Positions 29,893-37,630 of a DNA stretch of 64,000 bases are shown here, one piece after another. The stretch's first letter is position 1. Each line of letters starts with the position of its first letter. Below the pieces are notes generated by a model that ran no database searches, had not been told where the DNA came from, and saw only the letters and a program-made list of their open reading frames with translations. A program made the translations under genes and the position numbers. The stretch spans positions 633,067 to 697,066 of the forward strand of contig NZ_RCZA01000002.1 in the NCBI RefSeq assembly GCF_006438925.1, given 5' to 3'. Source of the DNA: Pseudomonas mandelii (GTDB lineage Bacteria > Pseudomonadota > Gammaproteobacteria > Pseudomonadales > Pseudomonadaceae).

Positions 29893-30902
29893 CAGTTCAA
29901 GCCAACGTCACGTTCCAGGTCCAGGGCTTCTTCGGCATTGCCGAGGTCGGCTGGGGTGACTTTCGGTGCTTGCAGTTCGCTGAACGGCTTGAGCCCGCGA
30001 TCCGATTCCATGCCTTTGTGCAGCGGGTATTCGGCGGTGGTCTGGGTGATCACGCGCTGACCTTCTTCGCTGGCCATGTAAGCGAGGAATTGCTGGGCTT
30101 CTTTTGGATGCTTGCTGGATTTCAGCACGGCCGCACTGGAAACAGTGATCAGCCCGCCGACGTCGCCGCCGGTGAAATAATGCAGTTTCGAATCGAGCTG
30201 GCCTTTTTCGCGCTGCAAGGCGAACCAGTAATAGTTGTTCACCAGCACGGTGGCGACTTCGCCGTTTTCCACCGCCTTCAATGCAACCATGTTGTTGCTG
30301 TAGGTCTTGCCGAAAGCACGCAAACCGGTCAGCCATTCTTCGGCCGCGTCCATTCCGTGCACTTTGATGATTGCTACGGCCTGTTCCTGGAACGCGCCGC
30401 TGGTAGGCACAAAGCCGACCTTGCCTTGCCATTTCGGATCGGAGAACTCCATGACCGACTTGGGCAGGTCTTTTTCGTCAATCAGTTTGGGGTTGTAGGC
30501 GACGACGCGGACTCGCGCGGTGACGCCGATCCAGGTGCCATTGCCGGCGACGTAGTCTTTCGGCAGAACGGCCAGGGTAGTGGTGTCGGTCTGTGCCAGC
30601 AGGCCCTGTTCACCGAGTTTGTTCAGTGGGGGCGATTCTTCGGTGTAGATCACATCGGCAGGGGAGCGATCACCCTCTTCGACGACCTGGCTGGCGAGCT
30701 GGTTGCTGCTGCCTTTGCGCACATTGACGTGAATCCCGGTCTTGGCTTCGAAGGCTTTGGCGATAGCGTCGCCGACTTCCTTGTGCTGACCGTTATAGAG
30801 TGTCAGGGAAACTGGGTCGGCGGCTTGGGTGAGGGGAGTGGCGAGTGCCAGGCCGAGGAGGGTAAAGGTCAGGCCGCGGCGCAGGGTATTTCGAAACATC
30901 AT
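29892..30902 (-). CDS. periplasmic iron(III)-binding protein of ABC transporter
   Basis: 336 residues with a signal peptide (about 1-27, ending PLTQAA). The family 1 solute-binding fold has an N-terminal LTLYNGQHKEVGDAIAKAFE and a Tyr224-Tyr225 pair in VNNYYWFAL. This pair corresponds to the tandem tyrosines that coordinate ferric iron in FbpA/HitA/FutA. It is the first gene of a two-gene operon with the permease. A dyad resembling a Fur site lies just upstream, consistent with iron repression. Ferric specificity follows from the Tyr pair and family resemblance. Confidence 0.88.
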   Translation of the reverse strand: MMFRNTLRRGLTFTLLGLALATPLTQAADPVSLTLYNGQHKEVGDAIAKAFEAKTGIHVNVRKGSSNQLASQVVEEGDRSPADVIYTEESPPLNKLGEQGLLAQTDTTTLAVLPKDYVAGNGTWIGVTARVRVVAYNPKLIDEKDLPKSVMEFSDPKWQGKVGFVPTSGAFQEQAVAIIKVHGMDAAEEWLTGLRAFGKTYSNNMVALKAVENGEVATVLVNNYYWFALQREKGQLDSKLHYFTGGDVGGLITVSSAAVLKSSKHPKEAQQFLAYMASEEGQRVITQTTAEYPLHKGMESDRGLKPFSELQAPKVTPADLGNAEEALDLERDVGLN

Positions 30903-30934
30903 TCGCAGGGTTCCTCACTGTCGCATTGCAAAAA

Positions 30935-30968
30935 CTTGAAACAATGATAAACGATATTGTTTCTCAAG
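30935..30968 (-). promoter_or_regulatory. Fur-box-like dyad upstream of the iron-binding protein gene
   Basis: GAAACAAT at 30938-30945 and ATTGTTTC at 30956-30963 form a perfect 8-bp inverted repeat around GATAAACGAT, with outer CTTGA/TCAAG arms. The core is A/T-rich with GATA/TATC words like the Fur consensus. It sits 36-66 bp upstream of the gene. Confidence 0.55.
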
Positions 30969-30995
30969 TGCGCCTTTGCAGCGGGTGAGGGGTTG

Positions 30996-31091
30996 GTAGG
31001 AGCTGCCGAAGGCTGCGATCTTTTGATCTTGATTGTTGGTGGAGCTGAAATTGCTGAAGATCAAAAGATCGCAGCCTTCGGCAGCTCCTAC
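30996..31091. repeat. REP doublet, family A
   Basis: The left arm GTAGGAGCTGCCGAAGGCTG and the exact inverted right arm are separated by an unrelated A/T-rich centre. It lies between the iron-transporter promoter and the tRNA-Leu genes. Confidence 0.9.
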
Positions 31092-31106
31092 ACAAACCCC
31101 GGAAAC

Positions 31107-31130
31107 GCAAAAACCCGCTTTCGCGGGTTT
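31107..31130 (-). terminator. terminator of tRNA-Leu copy 1
   Basis: AAACCCGC/GCGGGTTT stem. On the reverse strand it is followed by a T run, directly downstream of the tRNA. Confidence 0.8.
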
Positions 31131-31165
31131 CTGTGAAATTCAAGATCGTGACCTTGAATTTGAAT

Positions 31166-31252
31166 TGGTGCCCAGAAGAAGACTCGAACTTCCACGACCT
31201 TGCGGTCACCAGCACCTGAAGCTGGCGTGTCTACCAATTTCACCATCTGGGC
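31166..31252 (-). tRNA. tRNA-Leu (anticodon CAG), copy 1
   Basis: 87-nt class II tRNA with encoded CCA. The acceptor stem is GCCCAGA/TCTGGGC. The anticodon arm is CCAGC-TTCAGGT-GCTGG, giving CAG, which decodes CUG. A variable arm (TGACCGCAAGGTCG) and T arm (TTCGAGT loop) follow. It is identical to copy 2. Confidence 0.95.
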
Positions 31253-31354
31253 ATTATCGCAAGCGTTGCCGCTGTTGATGTGGCGCACTATACGGAGAGC
31301 TTTTTGATCTGTAAACCCCTGATTTGGTTTTAATAAATCAGGGGCTTAGAATGC

Positions 31355-31379
31355 AAAAAACCCGCTTTCGCGGGTTTTT
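31355..31379 (-). terminator. terminator of tRNA-Leu copy 2
   Basis: AAAAAACCCGC and GCGGGTTTTT form a stem with A/T runs on both sides, just downstream of tRNA copy 2 on the reverse strand. It has the same core as the terminator of copy 1. Confidence 0.85.
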
Positions 31380-31418
31380 GTGTGAGCCTTGAAATTGATC
31401 TAATCTCAAGCTCGAAAT

Positions 31419-31505
31419 TGGTGCCCAGAAGAAGACTCGAACTTCCACGACCTTGCGGTCACCAGCACCTGAAGCTGGCGTGTCTACCAATTTCACCATC
31501 TGGGC
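31419..31505 (-). tRNA. tRNA-Leu (anticodon CAG), copy 2
   Basis: Base-for-base identical to the copy at 31166-31252. The upstream flank is also similar (a GCGCACTATACGGAG stretch lies upstream of both, containing a TATA-type -10). Each copy has its own terminator. Confidence 0.95.
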
Positions 31506-31731
31506 ATTATCGACAATGCGTCTGCGTCGTCGATGGCGCGCACTATACGGAGCGTCTTTTTAACTGTAAACCCCTGAAGTCGAAAAAACCTGGAAAATTT
31601 TACCAGTGGCATTTAATTCAGCTTCGCGCTGTCGATAAAGGGCTTTAGATGGGCTGTCATAGCCTGAAATTTCCCGTTTCATTACGCCTATGCCAAACTA
31701 GCCCGCATATAGACAAGGTGAAAACTCTCTA

Positions 31732-34362
31732 ATGGCCGATTGGCAGTCCCTCGATCCCGAGGCCGCTCGTGAAGCGGAAAAATATGAAAACCCTATCCCT
31801 AGCCGTGAACTGATCCTTCAGCACCTTGCTGATCGGGGTTCGCCTGCTAACCGCGAGCAGCTGGTCGAAGAGTTTGGTCTGACCACAGAAGACCAGATCG
31901 AAGCCCTGCGCCGCCGCCTGCGCGCCATGGAGCGCGACGCTCAACTCATCTATACCCGTCGCGGCACCTATGCGCCGGTGGACAAGCTCGACCTGATCCT
32001 GGGCCGCATCAGCGGTCACCGTGACGGCTTCGGCTTCCTGGTCCCGGATGACGGCAGTGACGACCTGTTCATGAGTCCGGCGCAAATGCGTCTGGTGTTC
32101 GATGGCGACCGTGCCCTGGCCCGTGTTTCCGGCCTTGACCGTCGCGGTCGCCGCGAAGGCATGATCGTCGAAGTGGTATCCCGTGCCCACGAGACCATCG
32201 TCGGCCGTTACTTCGAAGAGGGCGGTATTGGTTTCGTCGTCGCGGATAACCCGAAGATCCAGCAAGAAGTGCTGGTCACCCCGGGTCGCAACGCCAACGC
32301 CCAGATCGGTCAGTTCGTCGAAGTGAAGATCACTCACTGGCCGACGCCACGCTTCCAGCCGCAAGGCGACGTGGTTGAAGTGGTGGGTAACTACATGGCG
32401 CCGGGCATGGAAATCGATGTCGCCCTGCGCACGTACGACATTCCTCACGTCTGGCCTGAGGCTGTGCTGAAAGAAGCCGCCAAGCTCAAGCCGGAAGTCG
32501 AAGAGAAAGACAAAGAGAAGCGAATCGACCTGCGTCATCTGCCGTTCGTGACCATCGACGGTGAAGATGCGCGCGACTTCGATGATGCGGTCTATTGCGA
32601 AGCCAAGCCGGGCAAGCTGCGCCTGTTCTCCGGTGGCTGGAAGTTGTACGTGGCGATCGCCGACGTTTCCAGCTACGTGAAAATCGGTTCGGCGCTGGAC
32701 AACGAGTCCCAGGTTCGCGGCAACTCGGTGTATTTCCCCGAGCGCGTCGTGCCGATGCTGCCAGAGCAGCTGTCCAACGGCCTGTGCTCGTTGAATCCGC
32801 ACGTCGATCGTCTGGCCATGGTTTGCGAGATGACCATCTCCAAATCCGGCGAGATGACCGACTACTGCTTCTACGAAGCGGTGATTCACTCCCACGCTCG
32901 CCTGACCTACAACAAAGTCAGCTCGATGCTGGAAACGCCGAAACTCACCGAGGCGCGTCAGCTCCGTGGCGAGTACAACGACGTTCTGCCGCACCTCAAG
33001 CAGCTTTACGCACTGTACAAAGTGCTGCTGGCCGCTCGTCACGTGCGTGGCGCGATCGATTTCGAAACGCAGGAAACCCGGATCATCTTCGGGACCGAGC
33101 GCAAGATTGCCGAAATCCGTCCAACCGTTCGTAACGACGCCCACAAGCTGATCGAGGAATGCATGCTGGCGGCCAACGTGGCCACCGCTGAATTCCTGAA
33201 AAAGCACGAAATCCCTGCGCTGTACCGCGTCCACGATGGTCCGCCACCGGAGCGTCTGGAAAAACTGCGCGCCTTCCTTGGCGAGCTCGGCCTGTCCCTG
33301 CACAAAGGCAAGGACGGCCCGTCGCCGAAGGATTACCAGGCATTGCTGGCGAGCATCAAGGACCGTCCGGATTTCCATCTGATCCAGACCGTTATGCTGC
33401 GTTCGTTGAGCCAGGCGGTGTACAGCGCCGATAACCAGGGCCACTTCGGCCTGAATTACGAAGCCTATACCCACTTCACCTCGCCGATCCGCCGCTACCC
33501 GGACTTGCTCACGCACCGGGCGATTCGCAGTGTCATCCATTCGAAAATGGATACGCCGCACGTTCGCCGTGCTGGCGCGATGACCATTCCGAAAGCGCGC
33601 ATCTACCCGTACGACGAAGCGATCCTGGAGCAGCTCGGCGAACAGTGCTCGATGAGCGAGCGCCGTGCCGATGAAGCGACCCGCGACGTCGTGAACTGGC
33701 TCAAGTGCGAGTTCATGAAAGACCGCGTGGGCGAGTCGTTCCCGGGTGTGATCACTGCCGTGACCGGTTTCGGCCTGTTCGTCGAGCTGACCGATATCTA
33801 CGTCGAAGGCCTGGTGCACGTCACCGCGCTGCCGGGTGATTACTATCACTTCGATCCTGTGCACCACCGCCTGGCCGGTGAACGTACCGGTCGCAGCTTC
33901 CGCCTTGGCGACACTGTTGAAGTGCGCGTCATGCGTGTTGACCTCGACGAGCGCAAGATCGATTTCGAGATGGCTGAAAAAACCATCAGCGCGCCGATTG
34001 GCCGCAAGAAGCGTGGGGCTGAAACCGCTGCACCAGCCACCAAAACGGCTGCAGAGCCGGCCCCGGCGAAAACCGGTCGTCGTCCTGCCAAGGAAAAAGC
34101 CGTAGAAGCCTATCGCCCGAGCGATGCCGCGGCGAAAAATGCCGAATTGCGCAAAAGCCGCGAAATGAAGCAGGCGCTACTGTCTGAAGCGAAGAGCGGC
34201 GGTAAAGCGGCGTCTGGGGGAAAGACCGGACGGTCGGCGCCTGACAAGGTTCCCGGCGGCAAGCCAGCCAAACCGAGCAAACACCGTAAAGGCCCGCCAA
34301 AAGCGGGTTCTGCTCCAGCCGCCAAAAGCGGCGGGTCGCGTAAACCGAAGGCCAAGTCATGA
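31732..34362 (+). CDS. rnr: ribonuclease R
   Basis: 876 residues. It has an N-terminal winged-helix (about 15-90), two cold-shock OB domains (about 85-235), and an RNB catalytic domain (about 255-600) with GEDARDFDDAVYCEAK holding the metal-binding aspartates. An S1 domain (about 645-730, GVITAVTGFGLFVEL) and a Lys/Ala/Pro-rich tail of about 140 residues complete it. It is a processive 3'-5' exoribonuclease for structured RNA. The stop overlaps the rlmB start (ATGA). It is divergent from tRNA-Leu copy 2. Confidence 0.97.
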   Translation: MADWQSLDPEAAREAEKYENPIPSRELILQHLADRGSPANREQLVEEFGLTTEDQIEALRRRLRAMERDAQLIYTRRGTYAPVDKLDLILGRISGHRDGFGFLVPDDGSDDLFMSPAQMRLVFDGDRALARVSGLDRRGRREGMIVEVVSRAHETIVGRYFEEGGIGFVVADNPKIQQEVLVTPGRNANAQIGQFVEVKITHWPTPRFQPQGDVVEVVGNYMAPGMEIDVALRTYDIPHVWPEAVLKEAAKLKPEVEEKDKEKRIDLRHLPFVTIDGEDARDFDDAVYCEAKPGKLRLFSGGWKLYVAIADVSSYVKIGSALDNESQVRGNSVYFPERVVPMLPEQLSNGLCSLNPHVDRLAMVCEMTISKSGEMTDYCFYEAVIHSHARLTYNKVSSMLETPKLTEARQLRGEYNDVLPHLKQLYALYKVLLAARHVRGAIDFETQETRIIFGTERKIAEIRPTVRNDAHKLIEECMLAANVATAEFLKKHEIPALYRVHDGPPPERLEKLRAFLGELGLSLHKGKDGPSPKDYQALLASIKDRPDFHLIQTVMLRSLSQAVYSADNQGHFGLNYEAYTHFTSPIRRYPDLLTHRAIRSVIHSKMDTPHVRRAGAMTIPKARIYPYDEAILEQLGEQCSMSERRADEATRDVVNWLKCEFMKDRVGESFPGVITAVTGFGLFVELTDIYVEGLVHVTALPGDYYHFDPVHHRLAGERTGRSFRLGDTVEVRVMRVDLDERKIDFEMAEKTISAPIGRKKRGAETAAPATKTAAEPAPAKTGRRPAKEKAVEAYRPSDAAAKNAELRKSREMKQALLSEAKSGGKAASGGKTGRSAPDKVPGGKPAKPSKHRKGPPKAGSAPAAKSGGSRKPKAKS

Positions 34363-35126
34363 GTCAGTTGGAAAAGATCTACGGCGTGCACGCTGTAGAA
34401 GCGTTGCTGCGTCACCACCCAAAACGCGTCAAGCAGATCTGGCTGGCCGAAGGCCGCAGTGATCCGCGCGTTCAGACGCTGATCGAGCTGGCTAACGAAA
34501 ATCGCGTGGCCGTCGGCAACGCCGAGCGTCGTGAGCTGGATGCCTGGGTTGAAGGCGTGCACCAGGGCGTGGTGGCGGAAGTGAGTCCGAGCCAGGTCTG
34601 GGGCGAAGCAATGCTCGACGAGCTGCTCGATCGCACCGAAGGCGCACCGCTGCTGCTGGTGCTCGACGGCGTGACCGACCCGCACAACCTCGGTGCTTGC
34701 CTGCGTTCGGCCGATGCGGCGGGCGCACTGGCGGTGATCGTTCCGAAGGACAAGTCAGCCACGCTGACCCCGACGGTACGAAAAGTGGCTTGCGGCGCGG
34801 CGGAAGTAATTCCGCTGGTAGCCGTGACCAACCTGGCGCGCACGCTGGAAAAACTCAAGCAGCGCGGCTTGTGGGTCGTCGGTACGGCGGGCGAGGCTGA
34901 GCAGAGTCTGTATCAGCAAGACATGACCGGCCCGACCATCCTGATCATGGGCGCTGAAGGCAGCGGCATGCGTCGCCTGACCCGCGATCTGTGCGACTAC
35001 CTGGTGCACCTGCCGATGGCCGGCAGCGTCAGCAGTCTCAACGTTTCCGTGGCGACCGGCGTGTGCCTGTTTGAAGCCCGGCGCCAGCGCAGCGTCAAGG
35101 CTGCCGGAACCGCCAAAAAGTCCTGA
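34359..35126 (+). CDS. rlmB: 23S rRNA (guanosine-2'-O)-methyltransferase RlmB
   Basis: 255 residues. It has an N-terminal substrate-binding domain (about 1-75) and a SpoU/TrmH methyltransferase domain with the trefoil-knot motifs DPHNLGACLRSADAAGA, MGAEGSGMRRLTRDLCD and SVSSLNVSVATGVCLFE. It methylates G2251 in E. coli numbering. It is translationally coupled to rnr by a 4-base overlap, the usual rnr-rlmB arrangement. Confidence 0.96.
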   Translation: MSQLEKIYGVHAVEALLRHHPKRVKQIWLAEGRSDPRVQTLIELANENRVAVGNAERRELDAWVEGVHQGVVAEVSPSQVWGEAMLDELLDRTEGAPLLLVLDGVTDPHNLGACLRSADAAGALAVIVPKDKSATLTPTVRKVACGAAEVIPLVAVTNLARTLEKLKQRGLWVVGTAGEAEQSLYQQDMTGPTILIMGAEGSGMRRLTRDLCDYLVHLPMAGSVSSLNVSVATGVCLFEARRQRSVKAAGTAKKS

Positions 35127-35140
35127 TCCGTACGCAATCC

Positions 35141-35232
35141 CTGTGGGAGCGAGCCTGCTCGCGAAAGCGGCTTTACATTCAGCATCAATGTCGAATGTCA
35201 TGCCCTCTTCGCGAGCAGGCTCGCTCCCACAG
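35141..35232. repeat. REP doublet, family B
   Basis: Arms CTGTGGGAGCGAGCCTGCTC and its inverse, 92 bp overall. The centre has CATTCAGC / GTCGAATGTC, resembling the paired centre of the other 90-92-bp family B copies. It is downstream of rlmB. Confidence 0.92.
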
Positions 35233-35284
35233 TGTTTTGTGTTTGAGTGAAGATTGGTGGTTGTTCAAATAATCACCAATTGCC

Positions 35285-35313
35285 TTGCACCTCTTCTGTC
35301 CCTTCTCTACAAT
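35285..35313 (+). promoter_or_regulatory. candidate promoter of the rpsF operon
   Basis: TTGCAC (35285-35290) and TACAAT (35308-35313) with exactly 17 bp between them. This predicts a leader of about 110 nt before rpsF. Confidence 0.6.
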
Positions 35314-35384
35314 TGCGCCCCTTGCTGTGACGGCAGGCACGCATGTGTCTATCGCAAGCAAGTCCATAAGTGTCATTCACTCCT

Positions 35385-35430
35385 TGTCTGACCGCTTTTG
35401 AGCGGCAGGCTACAACCCGTAAGGAGCATT
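35385..35430 (+). promoter_or_regulatory. rpsF leader hairpin, possible S6:S18 binding site
   Basis: CCGCT-TTTG-AGCGG (35392-35405) followed by an ACCCG word just before the ribosome binding site AAGGAG. S6:S18 autoregulatory leaders carry a CCG-containing stem in this position. The assignment is tentative. Confidence 0.35.
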
Positions 35431-35431
35431 C

Positions 35432-35854
35432 ATGCGTCATTACGAAATCATCTTTTTGGTCCACCCGGATCAAAGCGAGCAAGTCGGCGGCATGGTAGAG
35501 CGTTACACCAAGCTGATCGAAGAAGACGGCGGCAAAATCCACCGTCTGGAAGATTGGGGCCGTCGTCAACTGGCCTACGCAATCAACAATGTTCACAAGG
35601 CTCACTACGTGATGCTGAACGTTGAGTGCACTGGCAAGGCCCTGGCCGAGCTGGAAGACAACTTCCGCTACAACGATGCAGTGATCCGTAACCTGGTCAT
35701 CCGTCGCGAAGAAGCCGTTACTGGCCAATCCGAGATGCTCAAGGCTGAAGAAAACCGCAGTGAGCGCCGTGAGCGTCGCGACCGTCCTGAGCACGAAGGC
35801 GCTGAAAGCGTTGATAGTGATGACAGCGACAACAGCGATAACGCTGACGAGTAA
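35432..35854 (+). CDS. rpsF: 30S ribosomal protein S6
   Basis: 140 residues. The S6 ferredoxin-like fold spans residues 1-100 ([18 protein letters not shown], then [17 protein letters not shown]). A highly acidic Asp/Ser/Asn tail follows, consistent with the family that is glutamylated by RimK in some bacteria. TAAGGAG precedes the ATG. First gene of rpsF-rpsR-DUF2232-rplI. Confidence 0.98.
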   Translation: MRHYEIIFLVHPDQSEQVGGMVERYTKLIEEDGGKIHRLEDWGRRQLAYAINNVHKAHYVMLNVECTGKALAELEDNFRYNDAVIRNLVIRREEAVTGQSEMLKAEENRSERRERRDRPEHEGAESVDSDDSDNSDNADE

Positions 35855-35882
35855 TCCACGGACCTTTTGAGGAGCCTATTAC

Positions 35883-36113
35883 ATGGCACGTTTCTTCCGT
35901 CGTCGTAAATTCTGCCGCTTCACCGCTGAAGACGTGAAAGAGATCGATTACAAAGATCTCAACACTCTGAAAGCTTATGTATCCGAGACCGGCAAAATCG
36001 TTCCAAGCCGCATCACCGGTACCAAAGCACGTTATCAGCGTCAGCTGGCCACCGCTATCAAGCGCGCCCGCTTCCTGGCCCTGCTGGCCTACACCGACAG
36101 CCACGGCCGCTGA
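35883..36113 (+). CDS. rpsR: 30S ribosomal protein S18
   Basis: 76 residues, strongly basic, full length ([12 protein letters not shown] at the N-terminus, [16 protein letters not shown] near the C-terminus). It binds S6 in the platform of the 30S subunit. 28 bases separate it from rpsF. Confidence 0.98.
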
Positions 36114-36149
36114 GACCGGGCAGTCGACACGTAGCAAAGGATTGAAAGC

Positions 36150-37043
36150 ATGCGTGCCATAGCTGAGTTCATCATGCGCGGCCGTATGCAGGCCACTCTG
36201 GTAGTGGCTGGATGCGCAACATTGCCGTTGTTGTATTGGTTGGGTGCTGCCGCGGGTTGCCTTGTGCTCCTGCGGCGCGGATTGAAGGACGCCCTGGGCG
36301 TTCTTGCTCTGGGACTGCTGCCGGCGTTGATCTGGTGGCTTTACTCCGATGACCCACGGGCACTTCTGGTGCTGCTGGGGTCTTGGAGCCTTGCGTTGGT
36401 TTTGCGCGCAAGCGAATCCTGGAACCGCGTGCTGCTGGTCAGCATAGCGATGGGAGTGGTGTTTTCAGTGGTGCTGGGGACGGCTTTTGGTCCCCAAATC
36501 GAGATGCTGGCGCAGGCTTTGATAAAAGTCATGCCGTCGCTACTCGGTGATGTCTACCAGAAGTTGTCGGTAGACGAGCAAGCGCATTTTGCGTCCCTGA
36601 TCGCACCGGTCCTGACCGGCCTGATTGCGGCCTTGTTGCAAATCGTCAGTGTGCTGAGCCTGCTTGTCGGGCGCTACTGGCAGGCGTTGTTGTACAACCC
36701 GGGTGGTTTTGGTCGCGAGTTTCGCGCCATCCGATTCCCGCTGGGTCTGGCGATGTTACTGCTGGCGTTCATGCTTCTGGGGCCGAACATCGGTCCGCAG
36801 ATGGCCATGTTGACGCCGTTGTGCAGTGTACCGCTGGTGTTCGCCGGGCTGGCCCTGATTCACGGGCTGGTGGCGCAAAAGCGACTGGCCAGGTTTTGGC
36901 TGGTGGGGTTGTACGTCACGCTGTTGCTGTTCATGCAGCTGATCTATCCGTTGCTGGTGGTCTTGGCCATCGTCGACAGCCTGATTGATTTTCGCGGTCG
37001 TTCGACGCCGAAAGACGTCGATAGCGCGAACGGTGAAGGTTAA
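36150..37043 (+). CDS. DUF2232-type polytopic membrane protein
   Basis: 297 residues with about eight hydrophobic segments, including LPLLYWLGAAAGCLVLL, VLALGLLPALIWWLY, LLVSIAMGVVFSVVLG and a C-terminal pair ending LVVLAIVDSLIDFRGR. No catalytic motif was seen. It lies between rpsR and rplI with short gaps (36 and 19 bp), so it is transcribed with ribosomal protein genes. The fold resembles the YybS/DUF2232 group, which has been compared to ECF-transporter S components. Function unknown. Confidence 0.75.
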   Translation: MRAIAEFIMRGRMQATLVVAGCATLPLLYWLGAAAGCLVLLRRGLKDALGVLALGLLPALIWWLYSDDPRALLVLLGSWSLALVLRASESWNRVLLVSIAMGVVFSVVLGTAFGPQIEMLAQALIKVMPSLLGDVYQKLSVDEQAHFASLIAPVLTGLIAALLQIVSVLSLLVGRYWQALLYNPGGFGREFRAIRFPLGLAMLLLAFMLLGPNIGPQMAMLTPLCSVPLVFAGLALIHGLVAQKRLARFWLVGLYVTLLLFMQLIYPLLVVLAIVDSLIDFRGRSTPKDVDSANGEG

Positions 37044-37062
37044 AAGTTAAGAGGATTTTCAC

Positions 37063-37509
37063 ATGCAACTGATCCTTCTGGAAAAAGTCACCAACCTGGG
37101 CAACCTGGGTGACAAAGTGAACGTTAAGGCTGGTTACGGTCGTAACTACCTGCTGCCTTACGGCAAAGCTACCGCTGCGACCGCTGCCAACCTGGCTGCG
37201 TTCGAAGAGCGTCGCGCTGAGCTGGAAAAAGCCGCAGCAGATCGTAAAACTTCGGCTGAAAGCCGCGCTGCCCAACTGGCTGAGCTGGAAGTGACTATCA
37301 CTGCCACCGCTGGCGACGAAGGCAAGCTGTTCGGTTCGATCGGTACTCACGACATCGCTGATGCACTGACCGCCTCTGGCGTTGAAGTTGCAAAAAGCGA
37401 AGTTCGTCTGCCGAACGGCACTATCCGCAACGTAGGCGAATTCGACGTAGCCGTGCACCTGCACGCCGAAGTTGAAGCCACCGTACGCGTTGTCGTGGTA
37501 GCAGCTTAA
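37063..37509 (+). CDS. rplI: 50S ribosomal protein L9
   Basis: 148 residues. The N-terminal domain [19 protein letters not shown] with [13 protein letters not shown] is the L9 signature. It is followed by the long connecting helix and C-terminal rRNA-binding domain. Last gene of the operon, ended by a hairpin. Confidence 0.98.
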   Translation: MQLILLEKVTNLGNLGDKVNVKAGYGRNYLLPYGKATAATAANLAAFEERRAELEKAAADRKTSAESRAAQLAELEVTITATAGDEGKLFGSIGTHDIADALTASGVEVAKSEVRLPNGTIRNVGEFDVAVHLHAEVEATVRVVVVAA

Positions 37510-37554
37510 GCAGCACTTGTCGGCTGGCACCCTCGGGTGCTTGCCGGTAACATC

Positions 37555-37587
37555 GGGCACGATCCTGTTTACAGGTCGTGCCCTTTG
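37555..37587 (+). terminator. terminator after rplI
   Basis: GGGCACGATCCTGT pairs with ACAGGTCGTGCCC around a short loop and is followed by a T-rich tail, ahead of dnaB. Confidence 0.8.
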
Positions 37588-37630
37588 TCTTTCTGCAGTT
37601 CCTGATTTTCACAAAACTATTCAAGTGGCT

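Noticed and set aside
31160..31510. Genomic island at the tRNA-Leu genes
   Set aside because: There is no integrase, direct-repeat fragment of the tRNA end or foreign gene beside them; rnr follows as in other Pseudomonas.
31729..33867. 712-codon reverse-strand frame inside rnr
   Set aside because: It is antisense to the RNB domain, a mirror of codon bias; no protein family is recognisable.
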